Origin: an uncultured Tenacibaculum sp.
GTDB taxonomy: Bacteria > Bacteroidota > Bacteroidia > Flavobacteriales > Flavobacteriaceae
NCBI GenBank assembly: GCA_947501615.1
Contig: CANMWK010000002.1
Span: forward strand, 372,001-436,000
Length of the DNA: 64,000 nucleotides
Reading direction: 5' to 3'
Positions within the stretch are counted from its first letter, which is position 1, and every line of letters begins with the position of its first letter. The notes under the pieces are model-generated. The model had not been told where the DNA came from. It did no database searches and saw only the letters and a program-made list of their open reading frames with translations. This document shows positions 1-8,407 of this stretch, one piece after another. The position numbers and the translations under genes are program-made.

Positions 1-2
1 TT

Positions 3-677
3 TTTTCTAAAGAAGCCAAAGCTGAAGATGAATTTCTTGTTGCATTATTTTCAGCATATAAATACGTCAGTTTACGCATGAATACTAACAATTCCTTTCA
101 TCTTTATCAGGAGTTTTTAAATGAGAAAAGAATTCAACAACTATCATTAGACACTTCTTATGATTCGATTGCAGCTAACTACAGAAAGGATAGGAAAAAG
201 GATTTGAGAAAAGCGAAAAAGTATGATTTAACTGAAAATTGGAATGAAAACCCTGAAGTATTAATTACGTTGTTTAAAGAAAATGTAGGGAAGCGAATAC
301 ATCAAATTAAAGAAAAAGATTATAATGATTTATTACAATTAATGCAGCAATGTATTAAAAATAAAGTAGGAGAATTGTTGGTGGTATACGACAAGTCTAA
401 TACTTTAGTAGCAGCAGGTTTTTTTATAAAATATAAAGGTAAAGTTCAGATTTTGGTATCCTCAACAGATTTTAAAAACAGAAACAATGGAGCCAATACT
501 TTTTTAATTGATAGCGCTATTTATAAATATCAACCTTTTTATGATACTTTTGATTTTGGAGGATCATCAATGAAAACAATAGCTGAGTATTTTATGAGTT
601 TTGGAGCAAAAAATACAACTTATACACAGCTACATTATAATAATCTTCCACGATTTTTGAGGTTGTTTAAACGTTAG
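3..677 (+). CDS. FemAB/GNAT-like acyltransferase, C-terminal part (cut by window edge)
   Basis: The reading frame is open from base 3, so the protein begins upstream; the first in-frame ATG at 78 is probably internal. The visible 224 residues resemble the C-terminal half of the GNAT-fold FemAB/BioF2-like acyltransferases (Acetyltransf_6 type): a basic segment with RKDRKKDLRKAKK, a helical stretch, then the beta strands LLVVYD, VAAGFFIKYKGKV and the FDFGGSS turn. These enzymes usually move an acyl or aminoacyl group onto a cell-envelope or polysaccharide substrate; the substrate here is unknown. The gene converges on the flippase gene with an 11-bp 3' overlap, which suggests it belongs to the same surface-polysaccharide locus. 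The family call is from pattern only. Confidence 0.7.
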   Translation, partial: FSKEAKAEDEFLVALFSAYKYVSLRMNTNNSFHLYQEFLNEKRIQQLSLDTSYDSIAANYRKDRKKDLRKAKKYDLTENWNENPEVLITLFKENVGKRIHQIKEKDYNDLLQLMQQCIKNKVGELLVVYDKSNTLVAAGFFIKYKGKVQILVSSTDFKNRNNGANTFLIDSAIYKYQPFYDTFDFGGSSMKTIAEYFMSFGAKNTTYTQLHYNNLPRFLRLFKR

Positions 678-1959
678 TTCGCTGTTTTTTGTAACCAATA
701 AAAAAAATAATAGCAGAGGCTATACCAGTTATCCACATTAATAAGGCAGAGGTAATTGCAGCACCTTTTATACCATAACGCACTATTAAATATTGATTTG
801 CAAAATAATTAATAATTAGAGCTATTGTTGTGATAAAGAAATTCGTTTTTACCCAACCTATAGAGGATAGTAGATTGCCAAATAAACCTCTAAGAATTAA
901 AATTCCACAAACCCCAATATTTAAAATTATAAAACTGTCAAAATAAACTATAAAACTATTATCGAATATGCTTAAAATCTCTTTACCAAAAAAATAAGAA
1001 AATACTAAGGTGATACTACTGATTACTATAAATAGTGAGATGTAACTTTTTATATATTGGAATATCAGGTCTTTTTTGTGGAGATTTTCAGTGAACATTA
1101 CATAGTCTGTAGCTATAAATACTCTAGGTAAAAATAAAATACTAAAAGGAATAATTGAAATATATCGATAAGCGGTTACTAGTGCAGCATCATTTAGCAT
1201 AGTACCAATGAGAAGTAAATCTATTGCGAATAAAAGCATTGTTACTACGTTTGCCATACCTCCAAAAAAACCATACTTCCAGAATTCAAAATTAAATAGT
1301 TTTAATTTTTTAAGTTTCCTTTTTTCTGTTTTTAAATGTTTGAAAAATAGTAAAGATGTAAGAGTAGGGGAAAGGACAAGAGCAATAACATATCCAATTT
1401 CAGTAAATAAGTAGCTCAGAATAAAAACTAAAAAGCACAATAAAGAGTTATAAATAATATCGACAAAGGCAAAGGATTTGTTGTTGTGTTCTAATCGTAG
1501 TTTTATTTTGATGGTTTCGAACCAAAAAAAAGGAGTCAGTATTATAGATAAAAAAGCAATGTAAATACCAGTGTTATCAAACTCAAAAGGATATAAAAAA
1601 GTAACAAATGAAACCAATATAGATAAAAGTATAGAGCTATATGTCCCATATTTTACAACATAGCGTAATATGGTGTCCTTATCTTCTTTATTAGCTAAAG
1701 CACCAAATCTAATTAAGCTTTGAGGTAAGCCCAAACCAACTAAGGGTAGTAAAAAAGTAATAACATTCCAAGCGAATAAAATAACTCCAAGTTTATAATT
1801 ATCAATATACTGAAGTGCAATCCATGAGGCAAAAAAAGAAAGGACTCTAGAAAGTATTGTTGCTAAGAGTACATAACTGCCAGATCGATTTAAAAAACTT
1901 TGTATGTAGGTTATAATATGCTTCAAAATAATTATCGATCTATAAAATTCTGTAACCAT
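667..1959 (-). CDS. Polysaccharide flippase (Wzx-like, MOP superfamily)
   Basis: The protein has 430 residues and is almost entirely hydrophobic, with about 12 membrane segments and short basic loops, as in MOP-superfamily oligosaccharide flippases. Such proteins turn lipid-linked saccharide units across the inner membrane. The N-terminal motif VLLATILSRVLSFFASWIAL and the segment GLGLPQSLIRFGALANKED are typical. The ATG used overlaps the end of asnB by 28 bp. A TTG start at 1926, six bases past the asnB stop, is also possible and would remove 11 residues. It is translated after asnB and the glycosyltransferase in one minus-strand unit, which supports a role in exporting their product. Confidence 0.85.
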   Translation of the reverse strand: MVTEFYRSIIILKHIITYIQSFLNRSGSYVLLATILSRVLSFFASWIALQYIDNYKLGVILFAWNVITFLLPLVGLGLPQSLIRFGALANKEDKDTILRYVVKYGTYSSILLSILVSFVTFLYPFEFDNTGIYIAFLSIILTPFFWFETIKIKLRLEHNNKSFAFVDIIYNSLLCFLVFILSYLFTEIGYVIALVLSPTLTSLLFFKHLKTEKRKLKKLKLFNFEFWKYGFFGGMANVVTMLLFAIDLLLIGTMLNDAALVTAYRYISIIPFSILFLPRVFIATDYVMFTENLHKKDLIFQYIKSYISLFIVISSITLVFSYFFGKEILSIFDNSFIVYFDSFIILNIGVCGILILRGLFGNLLSSIGWVKTNFFITTIALIINYFANQYLIVRYGIKGAAITSALLMWITGIASAIIFFIGYKKQRTNV

Positions 1960-3830
1960 AGTTCAGTAGAAACCAATTGCCATATTTTAGTTTCGTTTTT
2001 ACCGTCAACAATAGCGTTTATCATTTTATTAGAAAAAAGATGACGTTTTTTTAATTGCTGTAAAGTATCGTTGGTAAACTCAAAAAGTTCATGGTTAATC
2101 CATTGTTTTAAAGGTATTGATAGGCCTTTCTTTGGCATAGTTAAAATTTCTTTTGGTAAGAATTCTTTTCCAATTTCCTTTAAAATAAATTTTTGAATTC
2201 CATTTTTGTATTTATATTGAGTAGGTATAGAAAAGGCTGTTTCTATAAAATTATGGTCTAAAAATGGGAGTCTTCCTTCTAAAGAATTATCCATAGTAGT
2301 TTTGTCAATTGCTCTTGTTTGGTGGTTGGATATGTAAGAACTTAAGTTTAAAAAACTCAAAGCTTCAAATTCATCCGCAAAACGATGATTTTTTATATAC
2401 TGAGTTAATGTGTTAGGAACTTTAGTTGTTGTTTGGAATAATTCCTGAATTTCTGTGTCAGAAAAAATGGTATAAAAATGAGCATAGAAATCGCAAGTAT
2501 TGCTATAACTAGCAAATTTTTTAGCCTTTTTGATATTCGGATGTAAGTCAGGTATTTTTGATAAAAAAGGATTTAAAAATTTAATTGTTTGCCATTGTTT
2601 TATTTTTTGAAAGCAAGTGTAGCCACCAAATAATTCATCACCACCTAAACCATTTAAAATGACTCGAACTTCTTTTTCTTTAGCCATTTGCGCTAACTGA
2701 TAATTAGCAGATATGCTATGATAAGGTTCTTCATAAGCATTGGTGGTAGTGTGTATGTTTTTAAGGTAATCATTTGCGTCAGCATCTTGAATATAATGAT
2801 TTAAATCATATTGCTGAGCAATTAAACTAGCTTGTGAAACTTCATCTAGGGTGTTGAATTTATTGAACCCTAAAGTGAAAGCATGTAAGTTTTTATGAGT
2901 TTGTGATGCCATTGCCGCTGTTAATGAAGAATCGATACCGCCACTTAAAAATAGTCCAATATTTGTTTTCGACTGAATTCGATATTCAATAGCTTTCGAT
3001 AATGCAAGTTTCAATTGTTCATAAGCATCATTAAAACTCAATTTATGATTTTGAGTATTAGTTGGAATTTCCCAATACCTGATTTCAGAGCTTTTATTTG
3101 TGTTTAAATCTATAGTTAAATAATGTGCAGGTTTTAATGAATAAATAGATGCAAAACAAGTATTAGGATATTGAGTAGTGCCATACTTAAAATTATCCAT
3201 TAAGCCATTGATAGAGACTTTGGGTGTAACACAGTTTGATGCTAAAATAGTTTTTATAGTGCTTCCAAAGATAAATTGATTGTCGGTTGTAGTATAAAAA
3301 AAAGGCTTGATTCCCATTCGATCTCTAGCGCAGAAAATGGTGTTTTTTATGCTGTTGTAAATTACAAAAGAAAACATGCCGTTAAACTTTTTCAACGCAT
3401 CATTCCCCCAATGGATATAAGATTTTAAAACAACTTCAGTATCAGTATCAGTATCAGAAAAAAAGTGATATCCTAATTTTTTTAATTCTTGACGAATTTC
3501 TTTATAGTTATAAATTTCACCATTAAAAACAATCCAAAAGTTTTTAGTTTCATCTGTAAGAGGTTGTTTATTATCATCGCTAGTATCTACAATTTTTAAA
3601 TGTCTAAAACCAAAACCAATAGAAAAATTAGAAGCATAACTGGTATGTATATGCTCACCAGTTTTGATACGACTATCATCACCAAAAAAGGGAATAGATT
3701 TTTTATTTTGAAATAAGACATAACCTTCATCATCCGGTCCACGATTATGCATTGTTTGCGTCATTTGATGAATCGAAGCTGAGATTCTTTGCTCCCCATT
3801 TAAATTTACAATACCTGCTATTCCACACAT
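1932..3830 (-). CDS. asnB: Asparagine synthetase B (glutamine-hydrolysing)
   Basis: The protein has 632 residues. The catalytic cysteine is Cys2 (MCGIAGI), in a class II glutamine amidotransferase domain covering about residues 2-200 with the motifs RGPDDEG, FNGEIYN and RDRMGIKPFFY. The synthetase domain follows, with the pyrophosphate loop SGGIDSS at 296-302. Ammonia from glutamine amidates a carboxylate activated by ATP. Although asparagine synthesis is the family reaction, copies inside polysaccharide clusters often amidate a sugar acid, and its position between a flippase and a glycosyltransferase makes that possible. It carries an unusual SDTDTDTEVV stretch where relatives have SDTEV, encoded by a 6-bp tandem repeat. 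It lies 2 bp downstream of the glycosyltransferase gene. Confidence 0.93.
   Translation of the reverse strand: MCGIAGIVNLNGEQRISASIHQMTQTMHNRGPDDEGYVLFQNKKSIPFFGDDSRIKTGEHIHTSYASNFSIGFGFRHLKIVDTSDDNKQPLTDETKNFWIVFNGEIYNYKEIRQELKKLGYHFFSDTDTDTEVVLKSYIHWGNDALKKFNGMFSFVIYNSIKNTIFCARDRMGIKPFFYTTTDNQFIFGSTIKTILASNCVTPKVSINGLMDNFKYGTTQYPNTCFASIYSLKPAHYLTIDLNTNKSSEIRYWEIPTNTQNHKLSFNDAYEQLKLALSKAIEYRIQSKTNIGLFLSGGIDSSLTAAMASQTHKNLHAFTLGFNKFNTLDEVSQASLIAQQYDLNHYIQDADANDYLKNIHTTTNAYEEPYHSISANYQLAQMAKEKEVRVILNGLGGDELFGGYTCFQKIKQWQTIKFLNPFLSKIPDLHPNIKKAKKFASYSNTCDFYAHFYTIFSDTEIQELFQTTTKVPNTLTQYIKNHRFADEFEALSFLNLSSYISNHQTRAIDKTTMDNSLEGRLPFLDHNFIETAFSIPTQYKYKNGIQKFILKEIGKEFLPKEILTMPKKGLSIPLKQWINHELFEFTNDTLQQLKKRHLFSNKMINAIVDGKNETKIWQLVSTELWLQNFIDR
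3437..3457. repeat. Hexanucleotide tandem repeat inside asnB
   Basis: Three copies of CAGTAT plus a partial fourth (CAG) lie inside the asnB coding region and encode alternating Asp-Thr on the minus strand. A change of one unit adds or removes two codons without shifting the frame. Confidence 0.85.
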
Positions 3831-3832
3831 AA

Positions 3833-4972
3833 TTAAGAGATACTTTTATTGTAGAGTTCAGAGAATTTTTTTCCAATTTCTATAGGAGAAAAATGATCTG
3901 TGACATAACGATTCATCTGAGCTTTAGTTTCTGGTGTAATTTTTTTTGAGTTGTATGTTATTAAATGTTCCAATAGTTGATCTTCATTGTTAGGTGAAAT
4001 TAAAGTACCAAATTGTTTCGGGAAAAATTCAGAAATGCCACCAACATCTGTACTTATAACCGGTGTACCACAAGAGAAACTTTCCAAGATTATACAAGGT
4101 AAATTTTCATAATTACTAAAGAGTACAAAAACATCAGCATCTTGCAAATACTTAACTACATGTTCATGTGGTATATGATTCATAAAATTAATACGATCGT
4201 AAATACCTAGCTCTTGAGATAGCTTCTTATATTTTTCCGAATTATGACCAATTAACATAAAATTAAAATCAATTTTAAGTTCATTTAGTTTTTTAAGTGT
4301 TTGTAATATTCCAGAAACATTTTTATGCGGATCATGCATATTTGAGATATGCAATATGGTGTATTGTGTATTTCTTTCTTTTTCCTTCGGAACGAATAGT
4401 TTGTTGTTTACAACATTAGGAATAGGTTCATACTTTCCTTGTAATCCTAATTTCAACATAGAGTTTGCTAGATTTTTAGTGACAGGACATATATAAGTAG
4501 CATTCCTAGAAATTATTTTAGAAAGTAAAATTTCTGTTTTGGATAATTTTTGAGCAAGGGGTTGATGATAATCAGTCCAATGTTCAGATACAATGAATGG
4601 TTTTTTTTGTAACCATTTTAAGTATAAGGCAAACATTCCAAAAGGGAATAATTCATTTAAATGTACAACATCAAAATGGTTAACTTTTTTTAGTAAAGCT
4701 TTAAAAGCTTTATAAAACCTAATTCCTTTTATAAAGATATTTTTAGAAGGTTTGATGTATGCAATATAGGTTGGTATTTCTTGGTCTTTTTTTGATGAAA
4801 TTTCTATGTTTTTTTTACAATTCTCATCAGTAATTATATGTATAACAGAAACTTCATGTAGTAACTTTACCGATTTTGCATGCCTTTGAATAAAATCCCC
4901 ATTGTTGGGAAGCACCCGTGAAGGATACCAACCACAGAGAAAAAGAATATGTAGCTTTTTAGAATTTGCCAT
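3833..4972 (-). CDS. Family 4 glycosyltransferase
   Basis: The 379-residue protein has a GT-B layout: an N-terminal Rossmann domain starting ILFLCGWYPS with the acceptor-side motif NNGDFIQRHA (residues 23-32), and a C-terminal GT4 domain with HPDPHKN-like donor-site residues and the EX7E motif at Glu289 and Glu297 (ENLPCIILE), followed by GTPVISTDVGGISE. It should transfer a sugar from a nucleotide donor to a growing lipid-linked saccharide at the cytoplasmic face of the inner membrane, with retention of configuration. It is the first gene of the minus-strand unit with asnB and the flippase. Donor and acceptor cannot be told from sequence. Confidence 0.92.
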   Translation of the reverse strand: MANSKKLHILFLCGWYPSRVLPNNGDFIQRHAKSVKLLHEVSVIHIITDENCKKNIEISSKKDQEIPTYIAYIKPSKNIFIKGIRFYKAFKALLKKVNHFDVVHLNELFPFGMFALYLKWLQKKPFIVSEHWTDYHQPLAQKLSKTEILLSKIISRNATYICPVTKNLANSMLKLGLQGKYEPIPNVVNNKLFVPKEKERNTQYTILHISNMHDPHKNVSGILQTLKKLNELKIDFNFMLIGHNSEKYKKLSQELGIYDRINFMNHIPHEHVVKYLQDADVFVLFSNYENLPCIILESFSCGTPVISTDVGGISEFFPKQFGTLISPNNEDQLLEHLITYNSKKITPETKAQMNRYVTDHFSPIEIGKKFSELYNKSIS

Positions 4973-4996
4973 AAATCTAGCCTCTAAAATACTAAT

Positions 4997-5022
4997 AAAG
5001 GCGTTGTATATACAACGCCTTT
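4997..5022 (-). terminator. Terminator after the outer-membrane protein gene
   Basis: A perfect 26-bp palindrome, AAAGGCGTTGTA followed by its reverse complement, lies 24 bp beyond the stop codon of the outer-membrane protein gene. The T-run on the minus strand is weak, so it may be bidirectional or only partly effective. Confidence 0.65.
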
Positions 5023-5045
5023 ACATAAATATATTTCGTGAGAAG

Positions 5046-5585
5046 TTAAAATCGTTTCCCTATTGATATTCCAACTCTTGGATAACCACTATTGACGTAT
5101 ATGTTATTACCTCTAAAAATTCTACCTATTCCTAAGAAAACTTCACCTACCCAGCCTTTTTTAGATAAGAATTTTCCCCCAGCAGCAATTCCTACTCCAA
5201 AATGAATTTTATTTTCAAATCTTCCGTCTGAAATTAAACAATTATTGCAAGAAAAAACTTCATCAGAAATAATAGCGGTGTTTGCTTCAATAAAAAAACC
5301 AGCAGCTCTTTTTTCTCCAAAGTAAAACCTGTAATACGGGATGGCAGCAAAATTATATATGTCATTGTTATCAAGATTAAAATTGATAGCAAGACCAACA
5401 GCTGATTCGTCATTTAAAATTCGCTCATAATTAACTTCACCTATTCCTAAAGCAAGATAAAAACCGTTTAATTTAATTTCATTGTTTCCAATAATTTGGT
5501 TTGTTTTAGTGGCTTTGTTTGTTACTTCTTGAGAATAAGAGATATAGCAAAATAAAGATAAAAGTGTAATTACAATTTTTTTCAT
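5046..5585 (-). CDS. Small outer-membrane beta-barrel protein, function unknown
   Basis: The ATG at 5585 is chosen because it starts a clear signal peptide (MKKIVITLLSLFCYISYSQ); a further upstream ATG would add twelve polar residues before it. The mature part, about 160 residues, has alternating strands such as YRFYFGEKRAAGFFIEANTAI and WVGEVFLGIGRIF and ends in an aromatic residue (GKRF), as expected for a small outer-membrane barrel. Two cysteines (CNNC) sit in a predicted loop. A TATATTTG box 18 bp upstream and a palindrome downstream suggest a single-gene transcript. No specific function is recognised. Confidence 0.75.
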   Translation of the reverse strand: MKKIVITLLSLFCYISYSQEVTNKATKTNQIIGNNEIKLNGFYLALGIGEVNYERILNDESAVGLAINFNLDNNDIYNFAAIPYYRFYFGEKRAAGFFIEANTAIISDEVFSCNNCLISDGRFENKIHFGVGIAAGGKFLSKKGWVGEVFLGIGRIFRGNNIYVNSGYPRVGISIGKRF

Positions 5586-5602
5586 ATGTTTTAATTTTTG
5601 TT

Positions 5603-5610
5603 CAAATATA
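5603..5610 (-). promoter_or_regulatory. -7 box of the outer-membrane protein gene
   Basis: TATATTTG on the minus strand matches the Bacteroidota TAnnTTTG consensus and lies 17 bp upstream of the chosen ATG. Confidence 0.6.
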
Positions 5611-5746
5611 TAAGATTTCAATTTTTAATATTAAAAAAATATTAAAAAATGTAAGCGTTTTTTTAAACGATAATAAGTCGAGTTTTAGTTGTGAATATTA
5701 CGTTTATCAAAATCAAGAGGTTATTGTTTTGCTGCTTATTGTTTTG

Positions 5747-6817
5747 TTATTCATTTTCACCCATTTTTTTTAGATGTTTAAAATGAGAAATCATCATGTT
5801 TATTAATGTTTTTTTATGATAAGGGTAGCCATATTCTTTGGTTGTTTCTTCAATAATACCATTAATTTTATCATAATTTGTATGGCAAATGTTTGGGAAT
5901 AAATGATGTGCAGCGTGGCAATTAGATCCTCCACTTAAGAATCGTGCAAATTTGCTGTTAGGATTCCAATCGCAACTCGTTTTTAATTGATGAATTGCCC
6001 AAGAAGATGCTAATTCATTGTTTTCACATTCATAATATGAAGCTTCTAAAAAGAAATGTGTACCTACCAGCATAACAACAAATAATAAGGATGTAAATGC
6101 AGAAGTAGTAATGTAAGTTGCTACTATAAAAAATATAGAGACATTATTAAGCATTATTGGGATAAATAGTACCAGAGAAAAATACATAATTTTAAAAAGG
6201 AAGAATCTTAAATAGAGTTGATGTGTAGCAACATCTTTACGCATCCAATAATATTCTTTAGAGAAAAGATATATCCAGTCACCAATAAAAACGGAGTGTA
6301 ATAAGGCTAACATGTAAACAAAGGGAGCATAAATGTGTTGATATTTATGTTTCTTAGTCCAAGGATGTGATGGAGCCAATCGTAAAAAAGGATTCTTATC
6401 AATATCGATATCACTACCTTCAACATTGGCATATAAATGATGAGATTTAAGATGTCGTAATCCCCATAGCAACGGATCTATTCCAACGGTTAAAAAACTA
6501 AAGAAATGTAAAACTTGATTGGCATTTTTATTTCTAAAAGCAGTGTTATGAGAGGCATCGTGTCCGAAACTAAAACCAATAAGTAAACCTGAAATTTGAA
6601 AGATTAAAAAACAGCTCCAAAATATGAGTTGGTTTTGAGTAGTACACAAAATACTATAGCTTATGTAAGAAATTAGACACCAAAAAATACCTTTAGCCCA
6701 AAAATTAATGTCTCCAAACTTAGCATTGTTATACCCAAGTTGGTGAAATACTTTTTCTCTTAATGTAATGAAAAATTGTTTTTCTTTTGGAGAACTTATG
6801 AATTTAGGATTTTCCAT
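5747..6817 (-). CDS. Membrane fatty acid desaturase (acyl-lipid/acyl-CoA type)
   Basis: The 356-residue protein has the three histidine boxes of membrane di-iron desaturases: HDASH at 86-90, HLKSHH at 122-127 and HAAHH at 301-305. Hydrophobic segments near 40-80, 205-260 and around 165-185 place the boxes on the cytoplasmic side. It resembles the delta-5/6 or linoleoyl-CoA desaturase-like branch, without a fused cytochrome b5 domain. The reaction is oxygen-dependent insertion of a double bond into a fatty acyl chain; chain and position are not predictable. Its promoter carries the same tandem operator as two neighbours beside the AraC-type regulator, so regulation by that protein is likely. 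A link to membrane fluidity is inference. Confidence 0.9.
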   Translation of the reverse strand: MENPKFISSPKEKQFFITLREKVFHQLGYNNAKFGDINFWAKGIFWCLISYISYSILCTTQNQLIFWSCFLIFQISGLLIGFSFGHDASHNTAFRNKNANQVLHFFSFLTVGIDPLLWGLRHLKSHHLYANVEGSDIDIDKNPFLRLAPSHPWTKKHKYQHIYAPFVYMLALLHSVFIGDWIYLFSKEYYWMRKDVATHQLYLRFFLFKIMYFSLVLFIPIMLNNVSIFFIVATYITTSAFTSLLFVVMLVGTHFFLEASYYECENNELASSWAIHQLKTSCDWNPNSKFARFLSGGSNCHAAHHLFPNICHTNYDKINGIIEETTKEYGYPYHKKTLINMMISHFKHLKKMGENE

Positions 6818-6840
6818 AATTTATGTATTAAAATTTTTGT

Positions 6841-6925
6841 CAAAATTATTTGCAGCTTACAATGTGTTGTCCTAAAAACATTAAAACTAATAGAATAGGA
6901 TAAGTTTGCTGATTTTAGGATAGCT
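6841..6925 (-). promoter_or_regulatory. Desaturase promoter with tandem operator (site A)
   Basis: The -7 box TAATTTTG is on the minus strand at 6841-6848. Nineteen bp further upstream lies an inverted half-site (TGTCC on the plus strand, 6868-6872). Two direct half-sites with the core AGGATA follow at 6897-6902 and 6917-6922, exactly 20 bp apart. The outer one reads GATTTTAGGATAG. The same arrangement occurs upstream of the next two minus-strand genes. Confidence 0.75.
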
Positions 6926-6946
6926 GTAATTGAGTAGATGAAAGAT

Positions 6947-7555
6947 TTAAAAATTCCAGTTAATTAAAGGAGTACTTCTTTTGGAGTTTTTATTCCATAA
7001 ACCAATCTGAAGTCCTTTAAGATTATGACACTCATTAACCAAACCAATTTGTACTCCTCTACATTTTTTACCTGCATTTCGAAGAATTCCTAAGGTTAAA
7101 CCATGTATAGTTTTATGACTATTTACTAATCCGGTTGAAAAGCCATTGGTTGTATTTCCTCTTCCTCCAGAAATGTTAATCTCTATGCCATTTATTGTAC
7201 TGGGATTTGCATCGAATAAGGTGAAGTTTATACCATTAATACTGTTTTGATGATCTGAGTTATATGTTGTGTCTATTTCACCAGCTTTAATAATAGGTGC
7301 ATGAATTAGAGTTAAAAAAGGCATAAATACTGTTATTGGATCAACGTTTAATTGAATTCCGTTTACATTGGCATACTTTTTCTTAAGGACTAATAAAGTA
7401 TAATTAAAACTTAAACCATTTATTGTTGCAGTTTTTGAAGAAGGAGTAAAGCCAATAATATTTGCAGTATTATTTTTTTGTGCATTTATACTAGTTGTGC
7501 AAAGTAAAATGTATGATAATAAACAGATAATTATATGTAATGAAGTTCTTTTCAT
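6947..7555 (-). CDS. Exported protein with short Asn-Gly repeats, unknown function
   Basis: The 202-residue protein starts with a signal peptide (MKRTSLHIIICLLSYILLCTTSINA). The rest contains about eight short units built around NG or HG followed by hydrophobic alternation (INGLSF, VNGIQL, INGINF, INGIEI, TNGFST, IHGLTL, CRGVQI, LKGLQI), spaced roughly 15-22 residues. The last part, with GVQIGLVN and GLQIGLWN, resembles the repeat seen in LA_2272-type surface proteins of Bacteroidota and Leptospira. A beta-helix or barrel lying at the outer membrane is plausible. The promoter has operator site B, shared with the desaturase, so co-regulation by the nearby AraC-type protein is likely. Confidence 0.7.
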   Translation of the reverse strand: MKRTSLHIIICLLSYILLCTTSINAQKNNTANIIGFTPSSKTATINGLSFNYTLLVLKKKYANVNGIQLNVDPITVFMPFLTLIHAPIIKAGEIDTTYNSDHQNSINGINFTLFDANPSTINGIEINISGGRGNTTNGFSTGLVNSHKTIHGLTLGILRNAGKKCRGVQIGLVNECHNLKGLQIGLWNKNSKRSTPLINWNF

Positions 7556-7580
7556 GATGTTTAAGATTAAAAAGTTACTT

Positions 7581-7667
7581 CAAAAGTATTTTTGAATCTT
7601 AGAATCAATGTCCAGAATTTTAGTTTGCGATGATAAATAGGATAGAGTTACTGATTTTAGGATAGCT
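7581..7667 (-). promoter_or_regulatory. Promoter with tandem operator (site B)
   Basis: The -7 box TACTTTTG is on the minus strand at 7581-7588. The inverted half-site TGTCC (plus strand) is at 7609-7613, and direct AGGATA cores are at 7639-7644 and 7659-7664, 20 bp apart. Over 32 bp (AATAGGATA... to ...AGGATAGCT) site B matches site A at 28 positions. Confidence 0.75.
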
Positions 7668-7678
7668 ATTTATAAATA

Positions 7679-7713
7679 AAAACAGTTTTTGAATGAGTTT
7701 CAAAAACTGTTTT
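7679..7713 (-). terminator. Rho-independent terminator
   Basis: A perfect 14-bp stem (AAAACAGTTTTTGA and its complement) has a 7-base loop. On the minus strand it is followed by a T-rich tract, so it probably ends the transcript of the small membrane protein gene at 7840-8295. Confidence 0.75.
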
Positions 7714-7806
7714 AATCGCAGGGAGATGGTCAAGGGTTTAATGACCTGATACTTGTATCGAAAGTTATAAATTTTTGAATTAGATGCCTCGTATACTTGC
7801 ATCGAG
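7711..7806. repeat. Interspersed intergenic repeat, copy 1
   Basis: This block of about 95 bp aligns with 13122-13220. The first 53 bases match at 44 positions, including AAGGGTTTAAT, CCTGA and ACTTGTAT, and both copies end with a CTTGC...GATG/ATCG-like segment. It is intergenic and contains no convincing gene. A short GGTCA/TGACC stem is present here but not in copy 2. Confidence 0.7.
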
Positions 7807-7839
7807 TTAGTTCATTCTTATGTTTATAATTGCCTTAAT

Positions 7840-8295
7840 TCAAAAGAGTTTTACAGCTTCATCCCGTTTCTTTCTGTACTTACTTTCGCCAATCCAAAAA
7901 GGAATAGCGATTAGTCCATAACTAACAGCTCCAGTAGCGTATATGGATTTACCTATGTTAGAAAGAACATCATCTTCACGTATTGTAGTTAAACCAACAA
8001 GCGCGATTAAAGAAAAAGCAGAAAAAATATAAGCAAATATTTGATTTGATTTTCTTCTTTTGTCATATTTTAAAATAAGATTCAGATTTGAAAGATCTTT
8101 AGAGTTGTTGAAGTCAATTTTATCATAATCTACTCCGAGTGTTAAAAGTTTATTGATGGATTTTTGATCAAATTTAATTTGTGATTCATAAGATGTTTTT
8201 TCGTTTTCTACTTGAGAAAAACTAATGAAGTTTGAGAAAAACAGTACTAAAATTAGATAGATCTTACATTCTGTTGTGTTGTGTTTTAAATTCAT
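7840..8295 (-). CDS. Small membrane protein, unknown function
   Basis: The 151-residue protein begins with a hydrophobic signal-like segment ending near SFISFSQ, then has a polar, Asp/Lys-rich stretch (about residues 29-80), and two predicted membrane segments (IFAYIFSAFSLIALVGL and a Gly-rich YATGAVSYGLIAIPFWIG). It ends in a basic tail. No family is recognised. The promoter has operator site C, and the gene is immediately downstream of the AraC-type regulator gene, so it is the closest member of the predicted regulon. A terminator lies about 130 bp beyond its stop codon. Confidence 0.65.
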   Translation of the reverse strand: MNLKHNTTECKIYLILVLFFSNFISFSQVENEKTSYESQIKFDQKSINKLLTLGVDYDKIDFNNSKDLSNLNLILKYDKRRKSNQIFAYIFSAFSLIALVGLTTIREDDVLSNIGKSIYATGAVSYGLIAIPFWIGESKYRKKRDEAVKLF

Positions 8296-8319
8296 TGTTG
8301 TAAAGATTTTTTATGTTAG

Positions 8320-8403
8320 TAAATCTATGTTTTACTTCAATATTTTTGTCCAAAAATAAATTTTATGCTGAATTTAGGACAGTTAAAGTGATTTTAAGAC
8401 AGT
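8320..8403 (-). promoter_or_regulatory. Promoter with tandem operator (site C)
   Basis: A near-consensus -7 box TAGATTTA is on the minus strand at 8320-8327. The inverted half-site TGTCC (plus strand) is at 8347-8351, and the direct half-sites TGAATTTAGGACAG (8369-8382) and TGATTTTAAGACAG (8389-8402) are 20 bp apart. The operator ends 5 bp from the stop codon of the regulator gene. Confidence 0.72.
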
Positions 8404-8407
8404 ATTC

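Noticed and set aside
7620..7802. A 60-codon open frame on the minus strand
   Set aside because: It runs over operator site B, a terminator stem and the interspersed repeat, and has no recognisable protein pattern.
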